Assembly: GCA_031269205.1 (NCBI GenBank)
Contig: JAISZM010000166.1
Location: 1 to 8,436 of the forward strand
From: Eubacteriales Family XIII. Incertae Sedis bacterium
Lineage (GTDB): Bacteria; Bacillota; Clostridia; Peptostreptococcales; Anaerovoracaceae
DNA length: 8,436 bases
Direction of reading: 5' to 3'
This document shows, in pieces, positions 1 to 6,835 of the stretch; the stretch's first letter is position 1; every line of letters starts with the position of its first letter. The notes beneath the pieces were generated by a model that had not been told where the DNA came from, did not search any database, and worked only from the letters and a program-made list of their open reading frames with translations. The translations under genes and the position numbers were made by a program.

Positions 1-213
1 CACTTCCTTCGCGCGCGCGACGATGGCGTCGTCCGACAGGTTGTTCATGTCGGGTACGGCGTCGTCGTCGTGGAACTGCACGCCGTCCATGCCTATCTCC
101 GCGAACTTCCTTATCTTCTCCTCGAACGGGACTTCGGGCCGTATGCCCGGTCCGAAGGTCTCATGTCCCTCGTGGACATTCCACGGACCCACCGTAAACC
201 TGAATTTTGCCAT
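1..213 (-). CDS. Xylose-isomerase-family sugar isomerase, N-terminal 71 residues (partial)
   Basis: Only the first 71 codons are present; the gene runs off the left edge. The start is ATG at 213, with an AGGAGGT Shine-Dalgarno at 226-220 and a 6-base spacer. The fragment aligns by eye with the N-terminus of class I (actinobacterial-type) xylose isomerases: a FTVGPW block near residues 6-11 (family FTFGLW), then AEIGMDGVQFHDDD at about 38-51, matching the family AELGAYGVTFHDDD block that carries the active-site histidine (here His48). Such enzymes are cytosolic, metal-dependent TIM barrels that interconvert aldoses and ketoses. The gene is last in the visible part of the operon, 124 bases after the fused E1 gene, so it may share that transcript or have its own promoter. 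The actual sugar is unknown; a non-isomerase TIM-barrel relative is possible because most catalytic residues lie outside the window. Confidence 0.8.
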   Translation of the reverse strand, partial: MAKFRFTVGPWNVHEGHETFGPGIRPEVPFEEKIRKFAEIGMDGVQFHDDDAVPDMNNLSDDAIVARAKEV

Positions 214-337
214 CTTTCTACCTCCTCATAACGCAACAAAAACTCTCAGCCAATACCATAACGTGTCACTCAATTACACAACAATTTTTTTATGTAATAA
301 TTCTCGAGTGTGTTTTATAAGAGATGCCCCTTTTCTC
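214..337 (-). promoter_or_regulatory. AT-rich gap with possible promoter for the isomerase gene
   Basis: This 124-base gap is more AT-rich than the surrounding genes. On the minus strand a run of seven A (291-285) precedes TTGTTG (284-279), an 18-base spacer and TATGGT (260-255). These match the -35 and -10 consensus at 3/6 and 4/6, with an UP-element-like A-tract, and would give a leader of about 35 bases. At the upstream end a stem-loop (308-343) pairs GTGTG with CACAC and AGAGA with TCTCT across a 7-base bulge and includes part of the E1 stop codon. No U-run follows it, so it is not a standard terminator. Confidence 0.3.
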
Positions 338-2812
338 TCACACGCCCCCTTTGGATCGTCTTATCTGCTCCGTGTCTATGTAGTTGTTCACCGTCGCGAC
401 GTGGCCGGGAAGCGGGATGAGCTTCTCGTCGATCGCATCGAGTATCCATCTCGCCTGAGGGAAGAACTCCGCGTCGAACTCGAACGGCGGCGTGATCCAG
501 TTCTGCGCGCCGACGACCACGGGCGGCGCGTCAAGATGGTCAAAGGCGAGTTCCGTGATGTTCCGCGCCACATCGCCTATATATGAGCCGCGCGCGCAGG
601 CGTCGCTCGCGAGCACGACCCTCCCTGTCTTGCCGACCGACTCGATGATGTCGGTGTAATCGAGCGGAACGAGGCTGTGCAAATTGATGATCTCCGCTTC
701 GAGTCCATACTTTTCCTTTAGAATGTCGGCGGCTTCGATAGCCTTGTAGAGCGTCGCGCCTATCGTCAGTATCGTCACGTCCGAACCGCTTCTCACCCTG
801 TTCACGGATCCGAACGCTATCTCGTACGGCTCGGCGGGCACGCCGCCCTCGCGGAACATTTCGCCCATGTCGTATATGCGCTGGCTCTCGAAGAACACGA
901 CGGGGTCGGTTCCGTTCAGCGCTGTGGTCATGAGACCCTTCGCCTCCCACGGCGTGGCCGGGAAACAGACCTTTAGGCCCGGGATGTGCGTGCAGAGAGC
1001 CGTCCAGTCCTGACTGTGCTGTGCGCCGTACTTCGCTCCGACGGAGACGCGCAGCACGACGGGCATCTTCAGTATGCCCGCGCTCATGGCCTGCCACTTC
1101 GAGAGCTGGTTGAACACCTCGTCGCCCGCGCGGCCGATAAAGTCGCAGTACATGAGTTCCGTGACGACGCGACCGCCCGAGAGTCCGTAGCCGACGCCCG
1201 TGCCGACGATGGCCGCCTCGGATATAGGCGCGTTGAACAATCGCGAATGCGGTAGCACTTCCTTCAATCCGCGGTAGACGGCAAAGGCGCCGCCCCAGTC
1301 GCGGACGTCCTCCCCGTACGTGATGAGCGAGCTGTCCTCGTAGAATTTGTCGAGGAGCGGTTCGAATATCGCGTCGCGGATATTGTAGGTCTTCATCTTG
1401 CTGACGGTCTTACCGTTTTCGTCAAAAGCGGATCTGTTCTTGCCCGCTATCTGTTTCACCCGCGAACACTCCTCCTTCGGAATCAGCACGTTCGGTTCAG
1501 CGACGCCGAACGACGGCACGCTGAGGTTCGAGAACATAGTGCGTTCGATGACGGCGGGATCCGCCCCGAAATCCGCGTACGGGGAGATATTCTCGTCGGC
1601 GGCCCACGCGCATATCTTCGTCATGCGCTCTTTCGTCTCCTCCCACATCTCCTCGAAATCGCCGTCCGGCGCAACGCCCGCGTCCGCGAGTTCCTTCCGG
1701 AACACGGTGATCGGATCGACGGCGATCCACGCCTCTATCTCGTCTTTGCCTCGATACGCGTTCTGATCTGAGGTGGAGTGGCCCGACAGCCGATACGTCA
1801 GGACGTCGAGAAATACGGGACCCTTGCCCTGCTGAATGAGTTCCTTCTTGCGGCGATAGGCGTCGATGAGCGCGAGCGGATCGTGTCCCCATATCCTCTC
1901 GGCATACATCTCCGTGGGGGAGACGCCCGCGCCGACGCGCGCGAGAAAGTCGTAGGCCATCGTTTCGCCCCTGGTCTGACCGCCCATGCCGTAGCCGTTG
2001 TTGAATATGTTGAATACTATCGGCAGACCGCCCTTCTTGCCTTCTTCCCACAGCGTGTCGAATTGCCCCATCGCGGAAAAGTTCAACGACTCCAACACGG
2101 GGCCGCATCCGAGCGATCCGTCGCCGATATTGCAGACGACGAGGCCATCCTTGCCGTTGCACTTCTTGTAGAGAGCCGCGCCCGTGGCTATCGTGGACGA
2201 ACCACCCACGATGGCGTTGTTCGGGTAGACGCCAAAGGGCAGGAAGAACGCGTGCATACTGCCGCCCATGCCCATGTGGAAACCCGCGCGTCGCGCGAAT
2301 ATCTCGGCGAGCGCCCCATACAGCACGAAGTGCGTCGCGAGGTCTTTTACGTCCTTCGGCGAAAAGAGCTTTTCTATCGTGCGCAGTATGAGTCCCTGCT
2401 GAAACCCCGCCATGATCTTCATGAGTTCGTTTTCGGAGAGCTTGTCTATGGCTGAAAGCGACTTGGCGAGTATCTCGCTGTGACTTCGGTGACTGCCGAA
2501 GATGATGTCGTTCGTGTCGAGCAGATATGCCTGACCGACGGCCGCGGCCTCCTGCCCGAGCGACAGATGAGCCGGCCCCGGGTACGTTATGTCGATCCCG
2601 TTGTAAGTACCCTGCGTCTTGATGCGATTCAGCATACTCTCAAATTCGCGCAATATCGTCATATCACGATAGATGCGTGTGAGGGCTTTGTCGCCTAAGA
2701 CCGTGCGCTCACTGCGCGCATTGCCGCGATAGCGGTTTACGGGGATGTCCTCAAAGGTGATGAACCCCGGTCTCTTGAGTTCCTGCGGATCAATGAATAG
2801 CGTATCGGGCAT
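338..2812 (-). CDS. Single-chain 2-oxoacid dehydrogenase E1, fused alpha and beta subunits
   Basis: This 824-residue thiamine-diphosphate enzyme should decarboxylate a 2-oxoacid (or cleave an acetoin-like ketol) and pass the acyl group to the E2 lipoyl arm. Residues ~1-430 are E1-alpha: HRSH at 108, GGSMH at 183-187, the cofactor motif from GDG (230-232) to NN (271-272), and the phosphorylation-loop-like HSTSDQNAYR at 345-354. A linker of about 40 residues leads to E1-beta (~474 to end), with GEDV near 500 and AQHSQ near 598-602. Separate alpha and beta chains are the commoner arrangement. Compared with human PDHA1 from memory, the alpha half carries about 43 extra residues before GGSMH and about 12 within the GDG-NN motif. 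The ATG at 2812 is chosen because AGAGG lies 10 bases upstream; a TTG at 2851 lacks a ribosome site. The start lies 45 bases after the E3 stop. It resembles fused E1s of anaerobic Firmicutes as I remember them; substrate undetermined. Confidence 0.92.
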   Translation of the reverse strand: MPDTLFIDPQELKRPGFITFEDIPVNRYRGNARSERTVLGDKALTRIYRDMTILREFESMLNRIKTQGTYNGIDITYPGPAHLSLGQEAAAVGQAYLLDTNDIIFGSHRSHSEILAKSLSAIDKLSENELMKIMAGFQQGLILRTIEKLFSPKDVKDLATHFVLYGALAEIFARRAGFHMGMGGSMHAFFLPFGVYPNNAIVGGSSTIATGAALYKKCNGKDGLVVCNIGDGSLGCGPVLESLNFSAMGQFDTLWEEGKKGGLPIVFNIFNNGYGMGGQTRGETMAYDFLARVGAGVSPTEMYAERIWGHDPLALIDAYRRKKELIQQGKGPVFLDVLTYRLSGHSTSDQNAYRGKDEIEAWIAVDPITVFRKELADAGVAPDGDFEEMWEETKERMTKICAWAADENISPYADFGADPAVIERTMFSNLSVPSFGVAEPNVLIPKEECSRVKQIAGKNRSAFDENGKTVSKMKTYNIRDAIFEPLLDKFYEDSSLITYGEDVRDWGGAFAVYRGLKEVLPHSRLFNAPISEAAIVGTGVGYGLSGGRVVTELMYCDFIGRAGDEVFNQLSKWQAMSAGILKMPVVLRVSVGAKYGAQHSQDWTALCTHIPGLKVCFPATPWEAKGLMTTALNGTDPVVFFESQRIYDMGEMFREGGVPAEPYEIAFGSVNRVRSGSDVTILTIGATLYKAIEAADILKEKYGLEAEIINLHSLVPLDYTDIIESVGKTGRVVLASDACARGSYIGDVARNITELAFDHLDAPPVVVGAQNWITPPFEFDAEFFPQARWILDAIDEKLIPLPGHVATVNNYIDTEQIRRSKGGV

Positions 2813-2857
2813 TACCTTATTACCTCTCTCTATCAGTGTTTCATCGAGCAAAATTCA

Positions 2858-4225
2858 TCAAACGAACAATGTTTCGCGCACTATCTCGCCTACGGTCGGA
2901 TGGGGGAAGACGACGCGCTTCGCCTGCTCCGCCGGAACGCCGAGTCCCGTAAGAATGCTCGCCGAGAGTATGATCTCCGACGCGTAGCCGCCGATGAGGC
3001 TGACGCCGACGACGCGACCCGTTCCCTCGTCGATCAGCGTCTTGCATATCCCGTCGCCCCTCTCGTTCTCACTGACGTAGCGACCCGAATAGGTCAGGGG
3101 AAGTTTTTTCACGACGACGCGTAGACCCTTCGCGGCCGCGCTTTCCTCCGTATCCCCGACAAAGGCGGCTTCGGGCTGCGTATAGATGACGGAAGGAATC
3201 GCGTCGTACCTCATCTCGTCAGGTTTTCCGAGAATGTGATTTACCGCTACCTCGGCCTCCCGGTACGCCGTATGCGCGAGCATGAACTTGCCGTTGATGT
3301 CGCCCGCGGCGTAGACGCCGGAAATGTTTGTCTGCATATGCTTTCCCGTGACGACGGCGCCGTTTTCGACGAGGACGTTTATCTTCTCAAGCCCCATATC
3401 CTCTGGCGCGGGCCTCCTTCCGATGGACATAAGCACGGCGTCACCCTCGACGGTTACGGCTTCCCCTCCCGTCTCGGCCTTCACCCCGCCTCTCGTGACC
3501 TCCGTGACCTTCGTCCCCAGCAGGAACATCACGCCCTTGGCCTCGAGATTCTTCTTCAATATCCGCGCTATCTCCGCGTCGAACGGACCGGCTATCTTGT
3601 CGAGCATTTCGATGACGGTCACCTTCGAACCCGCAACGGCGAAGTAATCCGCCATCTCGAGTCCGATTACCCCGCCTCCCACTATCACAAGGCTGTCCGG
3701 AATGTGATCTATGTCGAGTATCTCGCGGCTCGTGTAGACGTAGCCCGCGTCCAGGCCGTCCGCGACTCCGGGAATCGGCGGAATGATCGGCTTCGAACCC
3801 GCCGCGATGATGAGTTTCGGCGCGACGGCCTCGGTCTCGCCGCCTTTCACGAGAAATCCTTCGCCCGTCTTGCCGCCGATTTTCGCCGCTTCTTTTACGA
3901 CGGTCACGCCCTTTTCCCTCATCTTGAACCCGACGCCGCCGACGAGCGTCTCCACCACCTTCGCCTTGCGCCTCAGCACAGCGGCGTGATCGAGGCTTAT
4001 GCCTGACGCCACGACGCCGTACCTCTCCCCATGCAGGGCGTGGGCGTATATCTTCGCGGAGTTCAGGAAGGTCTTCGTCGGTATGCAGCCCTCGTTCAGG
4101 CACACGCCGCCGAGCGCCCTTTTCTCGAAAAGCGCGACCGAAAGCCCCGCCTCTCCAGCGCGCTCCGCGGCGAGGTATCCCGCCGGTCCGCCACCTATGA
4201 CTATCAGATCGTATGTATAGGTCAT
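2858..4225 (-). CDS. lpdA: Dihydrolipoamide dehydrogenase (E3)
   Basis: This 455-residue flavoprotein reoxidises the dihydrolipoyl arm of E2 and reduces NAD+, completing the E1-E2-E3 complex. It has an N-terminal FAD fold with GGGPAG at 11-16, the redox disulfide C42-N-E-G-x-C47 within GGVCLNEGCIPTK, an NAD-binding GGGVIGLE at 183-190, the second FAD motif GVYAAGD at 303-309, and a dimerisation domain ending in HPTVGE, whose His442 and Glu447 have the spacing of the family's catalytic dyad. There is no N-terminal lipoyl domain. The ATG at 4225 is preferred: GGAG at 4237-4234 gives an 8-base spacer and the protein then begins just before the FAD motif. An in-frame ATG at 4285 would add 20 polar residues but lacks a well-placed ribosome site. 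It sits between the E2 and E1 genes, so it most likely belongs to this complex. Confidence 0.93.
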   Translation of the reverse strand: MTYTYDLIVIGGGPAGYLAAERAGEAGLSVALFEKRALGGVCLNEGCIPTKTFLNSAKIYAHALHGERYGVVASGISLDHAAVLRRKAKVVETLVGGVGFKMREKGVTVVKEAAKIGGKTGEGFLVKGGETEAVAPKLIIAAGSKPIIPPIPGVADGLDAGYVYTSREILDIDHIPDSLVIVGGGVIGLEMADYFAVAGSKVTVIEMLDKIAGPFDAEIARILKKNLEAKGVMFLLGTKVTEVTRGGVKAETGGEAVTVEGDAVLMSIGRRPAPEDMGLEKINVLVENGAVVTGKHMQTNISGVYAAGDINGKFMLAHTAYREAEVAVNHILGKPDEMRYDAIPSVIYTQPEAAFVGDTEESAAAKGLRVVVKKLPLTYSGRYVSENERGDGICKTLIDEGTGRVVGVSLIGGYASEIILSASILTGLGVPAEQAKRVVFPHPTVGEIVRETLFV

Positions 4226-4357
4226 GTCGTCGTCTCCGCTGTCCTTTCCTTGGTCCGTCCCCTGTGCGGTCGTCTTTGCAACCATGTCGTGTAATTTTGT
4301 GGCTGTCCTCTTTTGCGTCCGGACGCGTCCCCGCGCCCTCCTGTCCTGTTCCGTGCG
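4226..4357 (-). other. E2-E3 intercistronic gap with 12-bp palindrome
   Basis: This 132-base gap is much longer than the other joints of the operon (24 bases before E2, 45 before E1). It contains a perfect 12-bp palindrome, GCGTCCGGACGC, at 4315-4326, and three minus-strand copies of AGGACAG (near 4346, 4309 and 4246). An AGGAGG at about 4343-4338 has no start codon at a usable distance. Part of the gap (4226-4285) is also open in frame with E3, so it could be an N-terminal extension rather than untranslated sequence. A role in mRNA processing or in setting E3 expression is only an inference. Confidence 0.3.
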
Positions 4358-5719
4358 TCAGATGTCGAGCAACAAGCTGAACTGAGACAGCTTGTCGCAG
4401 ACCGCCTGCGCGAACCTTGACGCGGGCGCGCCGTCGACGGCCCGGTGATCGTAGGTAAGCGACATGCCTATCGATGGATACGCCTCTATTCCTTTGTCGG
4501 TCGTCCTCACCTTCATCGTCACGCCGCACACGCCGAAGATGCCGACCTGCGGCGGGTTCAGTATAGGCGTGAACATCTCGACGCCCGTCGGCCCGAGATT
4601 GGATACGGTGAACGTGCCGCCCTGCAGCAGATCGGGGTCTATGCTCCCAAGCCGAGCCGCAGCCGCGAGCTGCTTCACCTCCACGCTCAGTTCAATGAGA
4701 CTTTTCCTGTCCGCGCCGAACACGGTCGGAACCATGAGGCCGCGCGGCGTATCGACCGCGACGCCGAGGTTCACATGCTCAAACCGCCTCAAGGTATTCC
4801 CCCCGACGAGGTGTGCGTTCATATCGGGATGCTCGGGGAGGACGCGAGAAACGGCAAACAGTATCATATCGCCTATCGACACGCCCGCTATCGCGGGGTT
4901 GTAATTGGATTTGAACGCTTTTCGCGCGGTTTGCGCCTCCGTCGCGTCGAAGGAGTGGTGATGCGTGAGCTGCGCTGTGTTCTGCAGCGAGGCGTGCATG
5001 GAAGTGGCTATGAGCTTCCTTATCTTCGGAAATCTCTCGTCCTCGTACGGCCCCGCCGCGGGCAAGGGCAGGCTCTCCTTTACGGAGTCGTCAGATTCGG
5101 ACGGCGGTACCGCCTTTTCGGCGCTTTCTGACGGAGCGCTCTCCTCCACCGTCCCGGCGTCCGCGATCACGTCGCTCGAAACCGACGCGACCCCGTTGGC
5201 AAAGGCCAACACGTCACGCTCTATGACACGGCCGCCCGGTCCGCTCGCGGGAATCTCTCCCGTATACAGCCCGAGACGCTCAGCCGCGTGCCTCGCCCTC
5301 GGCGAAACGCTTGCCGCGTCGCCCCGCGGAGCGGCAGGCGCGTCAGGAGCGGACGACTCGGAGCGCACCGGAGCGTCCAGGGGCGCGATCCCGCTCTCCG
5401 TCTCCGGCATCGGCGCGTTCACCGTCGCCTCTGCGACGGGCGCCGCACCCGACTCGGCCCTGATAGCCGCTACGTCCTCGCCTTCCCTTCCGATCGCGCA
5501 GACGGGTTTCAGCACCTCAACCTCGTCGCCATCGCGATAAAAGATGTCAAGGACGACGCCGTCGGCCGTGGATTCGCACTCGAACGCCGCCTTGTCAGTC
5601 TCATAATCGAACAGCACGTCGCCCACAGCGACCGCATCGCCGACACTCTTTTTCCACGTGCCGATAACGCAACTTTCGACGGATATACCCGACTTGGGCA
5701 TAAGTACGGCCTCAGCCAT
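4358..5719 (-). CDS. Lipoyl-dependent dihydrolipoamide acyltransferase (E2)
   Basis: This 453-residue core subunit carries the acyl group on a lipoyl lysine and transfers it to CoA. One lipoyl domain covers residues ~1-82, with the lipoylated Lys43 in YETDKAAFE. An Ala/Pro/Glu/Ser-rich flexible linker follows, then the peripheral subunit-binding domain at ~139-175 (SPRARHAAERLGL...GPGGRVIERDV) that docks E1 or E3, a second acidic linker, and the catalytic domain from ~228. The catalytic domain contains GTFTVSNLGPTGV (~368-380) and the active-site DHRAVDG (424-430, His425). Length and domain order are normal for a one-lipoyl E2. The ATG at 5719 follows AAGGAGG with a 9-base spacer. The gene starts 23 bases after the dehydrogenase stop, which supports co-transcription. 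Acyl specificity (acetyl, branched or other) cannot be set by eye. No lipoate ligase gene lies in the window. Confidence 0.93.
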   Translation of the reverse strand: MAEAVLMPKSGISVESCVIGTWKKSVGDAVAVGDVLFDYETDKAAFECESTADGVVLDIFYRDGDEVEVLKPVCAIGREGEDVAAIRAESGAAPVAEATVNAPMPETESGIAPLDAPVRSESSAPDAPAAPRGDAASVSPRARHAAERLGLYTGEIPASGPGGRVIERDVLAFANGVASVSSDVIADAGTVEESAPSESAEKAVPPSESDDSVKESLPLPAAGPYEDERFPKIRKLIATSMHASLQNTAQLTHHHSFDATEAQTARKAFKSNYNPAIAGVSIGDMILFAVSRVLPEHPDMNAHLVGGNTLRRFEHVNLGVAVDTPRGLMVPTVFGADRKSLIELSVEVKQLAAAARLGSIDPDLLQGGTFTVSNLGPTGVEMFTPILNPPQVGIFGVCGVTMKVRTTDKGIEAYPSIGMSLTYDHRAVDGAPASRFAQAVCDKLSQFSLLLDI

Positions 5720-5742
5720 AGTCGCCTTCCTCCTTCGCCTTC

Positions 5743-6558
5743 TTAAGCGAGCATCACCTGGCCGCCCGTCACGGGTACGGCCTGACCTGTTTCATATTCC
5801 TGCTCCACAACGTATACAGCCGCGCGAACCACATCCTCTATGCGGCAGCCGCGGCCGAGCGGCACGAGGGATTCGTAGTGCTTCCTGACGTCCTCGACCG
5901 TCTTCGCGCCCTTGACCTTCCCCGCATCGAGGTATTGCCGGAACAGCCCCTTCTCGGGGTCGCTCCACAACGGTCCGTCGAGCAGATTGCCCGGGCAGAT
6001 CGCGTTGACCTTGATCCCGTATTCCGCGAGTTCGAGCGCGAAACTCTGCGTCAGCCCCACGCCGCCGAACTTTCCGCCCGCGTACGCGAAGTTCGCCTTG
6101 CTGCCGACGAGTCCGCTCTTGCTGTTTATCTGTACGATGTCGTAGATTCCCGTTGCGCCCGAGACCCTCTGCCGCTTCATGACCCGCGCCGCGTACTTCG
6201 CGCAGAGAAAAAAGCCCGTGTAGTTCACGGACGTGACAAACTCAAAATCCTTTTTTTCGAAGTCTTCGACGCCGCCGGCCTTCAGCACGCCCGCGCATGA
6301 TATCATGACGTCAAGGCCGCCGTATTCGTCCACCGCGCGATCCACCATCGCCTCGACCGAAGCCTCGTCCGTGACGTCGACGGCGACCCCCACCGCGGAC
6401 GCGCCGTAGGTCTCGCGCAAGACCCGCGCGACTTCGGCCGCTCCAGCTTCGTTCACATCCGCGCATACGAGACGCGCGCCACGCGAAGCGAAACCGTGCG
6501 CCAGTCCTTCTCCGAATCCGCTCGCCGCTCCTGTTACGACTACTGTTCTGTCCTTCAA
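5743..6558 (-). CDS. Short-chain dehydrogenase, sorbitol-6-phosphate dehydrogenase (SrlD)-like
   Basis: This classical SDR of about 271 residues is probably an NAD-dependent polyol or polyol-phosphate/ketose oxidoreductase. Visible motifs are the dinucleotide-binding TGAASGFG (9-16), an Asp at about 34 at the end of beta-2 (usual for NAD preference), SCAG at ~87 in place of the common NNAG, catalytic Ser146 in INSKSG, and Tyr159-x-x-x-Lys163. The blocks INSKSG, KFGGVGLTQS, the PL-x-RGC stretch and the C-terminal TGGQVM match E. coli SrlD as I remember it. That supports a sugar-phosphate substrate but does not prove sorbitol 6-phosphate. Start choice: two TTG codons lie in tandem (6561 and 6558) behind AGGAGG at 6569-6564; the second gives a 5-base spacer and the first only 2, so 6558 is used. 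It is the first gene of the operon, divergent from the DeoR regulator. Confidence 0.88.
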   Translation of the reverse strand: MKDRTVVVTGAASGFGEGLAHGFASRGARLVCADVNEAGAAEVARVLRETYGASAVGVAVDVTDEASVEAMVDRAVDEYGGLDVMISCAGVLKAGGVEDFEKKDFEFVTSVNYTGFFLCAKYAARVMKRQRVSGATGIYDIVQINSKSGLVGSKANFAYAGGKFGGVGLTQSFALELAEYGIKVNAICPGNLLDGPLWSDPEKGLFRQYLDAGKVKGAKTVEDVRKHYESLVPLGRGCRIEDVVRAAVYVVEQEYETGQAVPVTGGQVMLA

Positions 6559-6611
6559 CAATTCCTCCTGCCTCTAGCCCCTCACCAACCTAGCCTTCCC
6601 CAATCTTGCGC

Positions 6612-6660
6612 GCTCATAATCGATATGTTAGAATATTATCACAAATGAAAAATAAATCAA
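6612..6660 (-). promoter_or_regulatory. Likely promoter of the dehydrogenase operon
   Basis: This is an AT-rich block in a GC-rich window, just upstream of the operon's first gene. Reading the minus strand, one candidate is TTGTGA (6644-6639), a 17-base spacer and GATTAT (6621-6616), each 4/6 to consensus. A second, overlapping option is an extended -10, TGTGATAAT (6643-6635); a third is TTGATT (6660-6655) with TAATAT after 16 bases. Any of these leaves a leader of roughly 50-75 bases that ends in the AGGAGG site. Which one is used cannot be decided by eye. Confidence 0.45.
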
Positions 6661-6693
6661 TGCTCGGCGTGAAACTTGCACAATAAGCGGGCA

Positions 6694-6735
6694 ATTTGTT
6701 CATTACGGACAACATTTGTTCATTACCGGACAAAC
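6694..6735. promoter_or_regulatory. Tandem operator, probably for the DeoR-family repressor
   Basis: Two near-identical units lie head to tail, at 6694-6713 and 6714-6735. Each is itself an imperfect palindrome: TTTGTTC, a 5- or 6-base centre (ATTAC or ATTACC), then GGACAA. The two arms match at 5 of 6 positions. A third GGACAA half-site follows at 6741-6746. Repeated sites of this kind between a repressor gene and its divergent target are typical DeoR-family operators. The first unit overlaps a weak plus-strand promoter candidate, TTGCAC (6676-6681) and TTCATT (6699-6704) with a 17-base spacer, which would allow autoregulation. The site lies upstream of the operon promoter, so its control of the operon could be indirect or by looping. 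Confidence 0.6.
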
Positions 6736-6835
6736 CGCACGGACAAAACAAAAGGCGAAAGTCGCCGACCGGCTGGAAGATTCCTCGATAAACCCCAGCG
6801 GCGACGCACGAGATTTCTTGGAAAGGAGCGGACGC

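Noticed and set aside
260..290. A second copy of the DeoR operator before the isomerase gene
   Set aside because: TTGT, GTAAT, GA and ACA occur in the same order as in the operator, but the spacing differs by several bases and the arms do not match.
2813..2851. Upstream TTG start for the fused E1 (13 more residues)
   Set aside because: No ribosome site precedes it, whereas ATG 2812 has AGAGG upstream and begins a normal-looking protein.
3236..4006. Long open frames opposite E3, E2 and E1 (for example 3236-4006, 1778-2455 and 4445-5131 on the plus strand)
   Set aside because: They lie antisense to genes with intact catalytic motifs, show no recognisable domains and have Arg/His/Asp-rich compositions typical of shadows in GC-rich DNA.
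6716..6835. Upstream TTG start for the DeoR regulator (40 more residues)
   Set aside because: It lies inside the repeated operator, has no Shine-Dalgarno and the added residues do not resemble the family, while GTG 6836 has a strong site.
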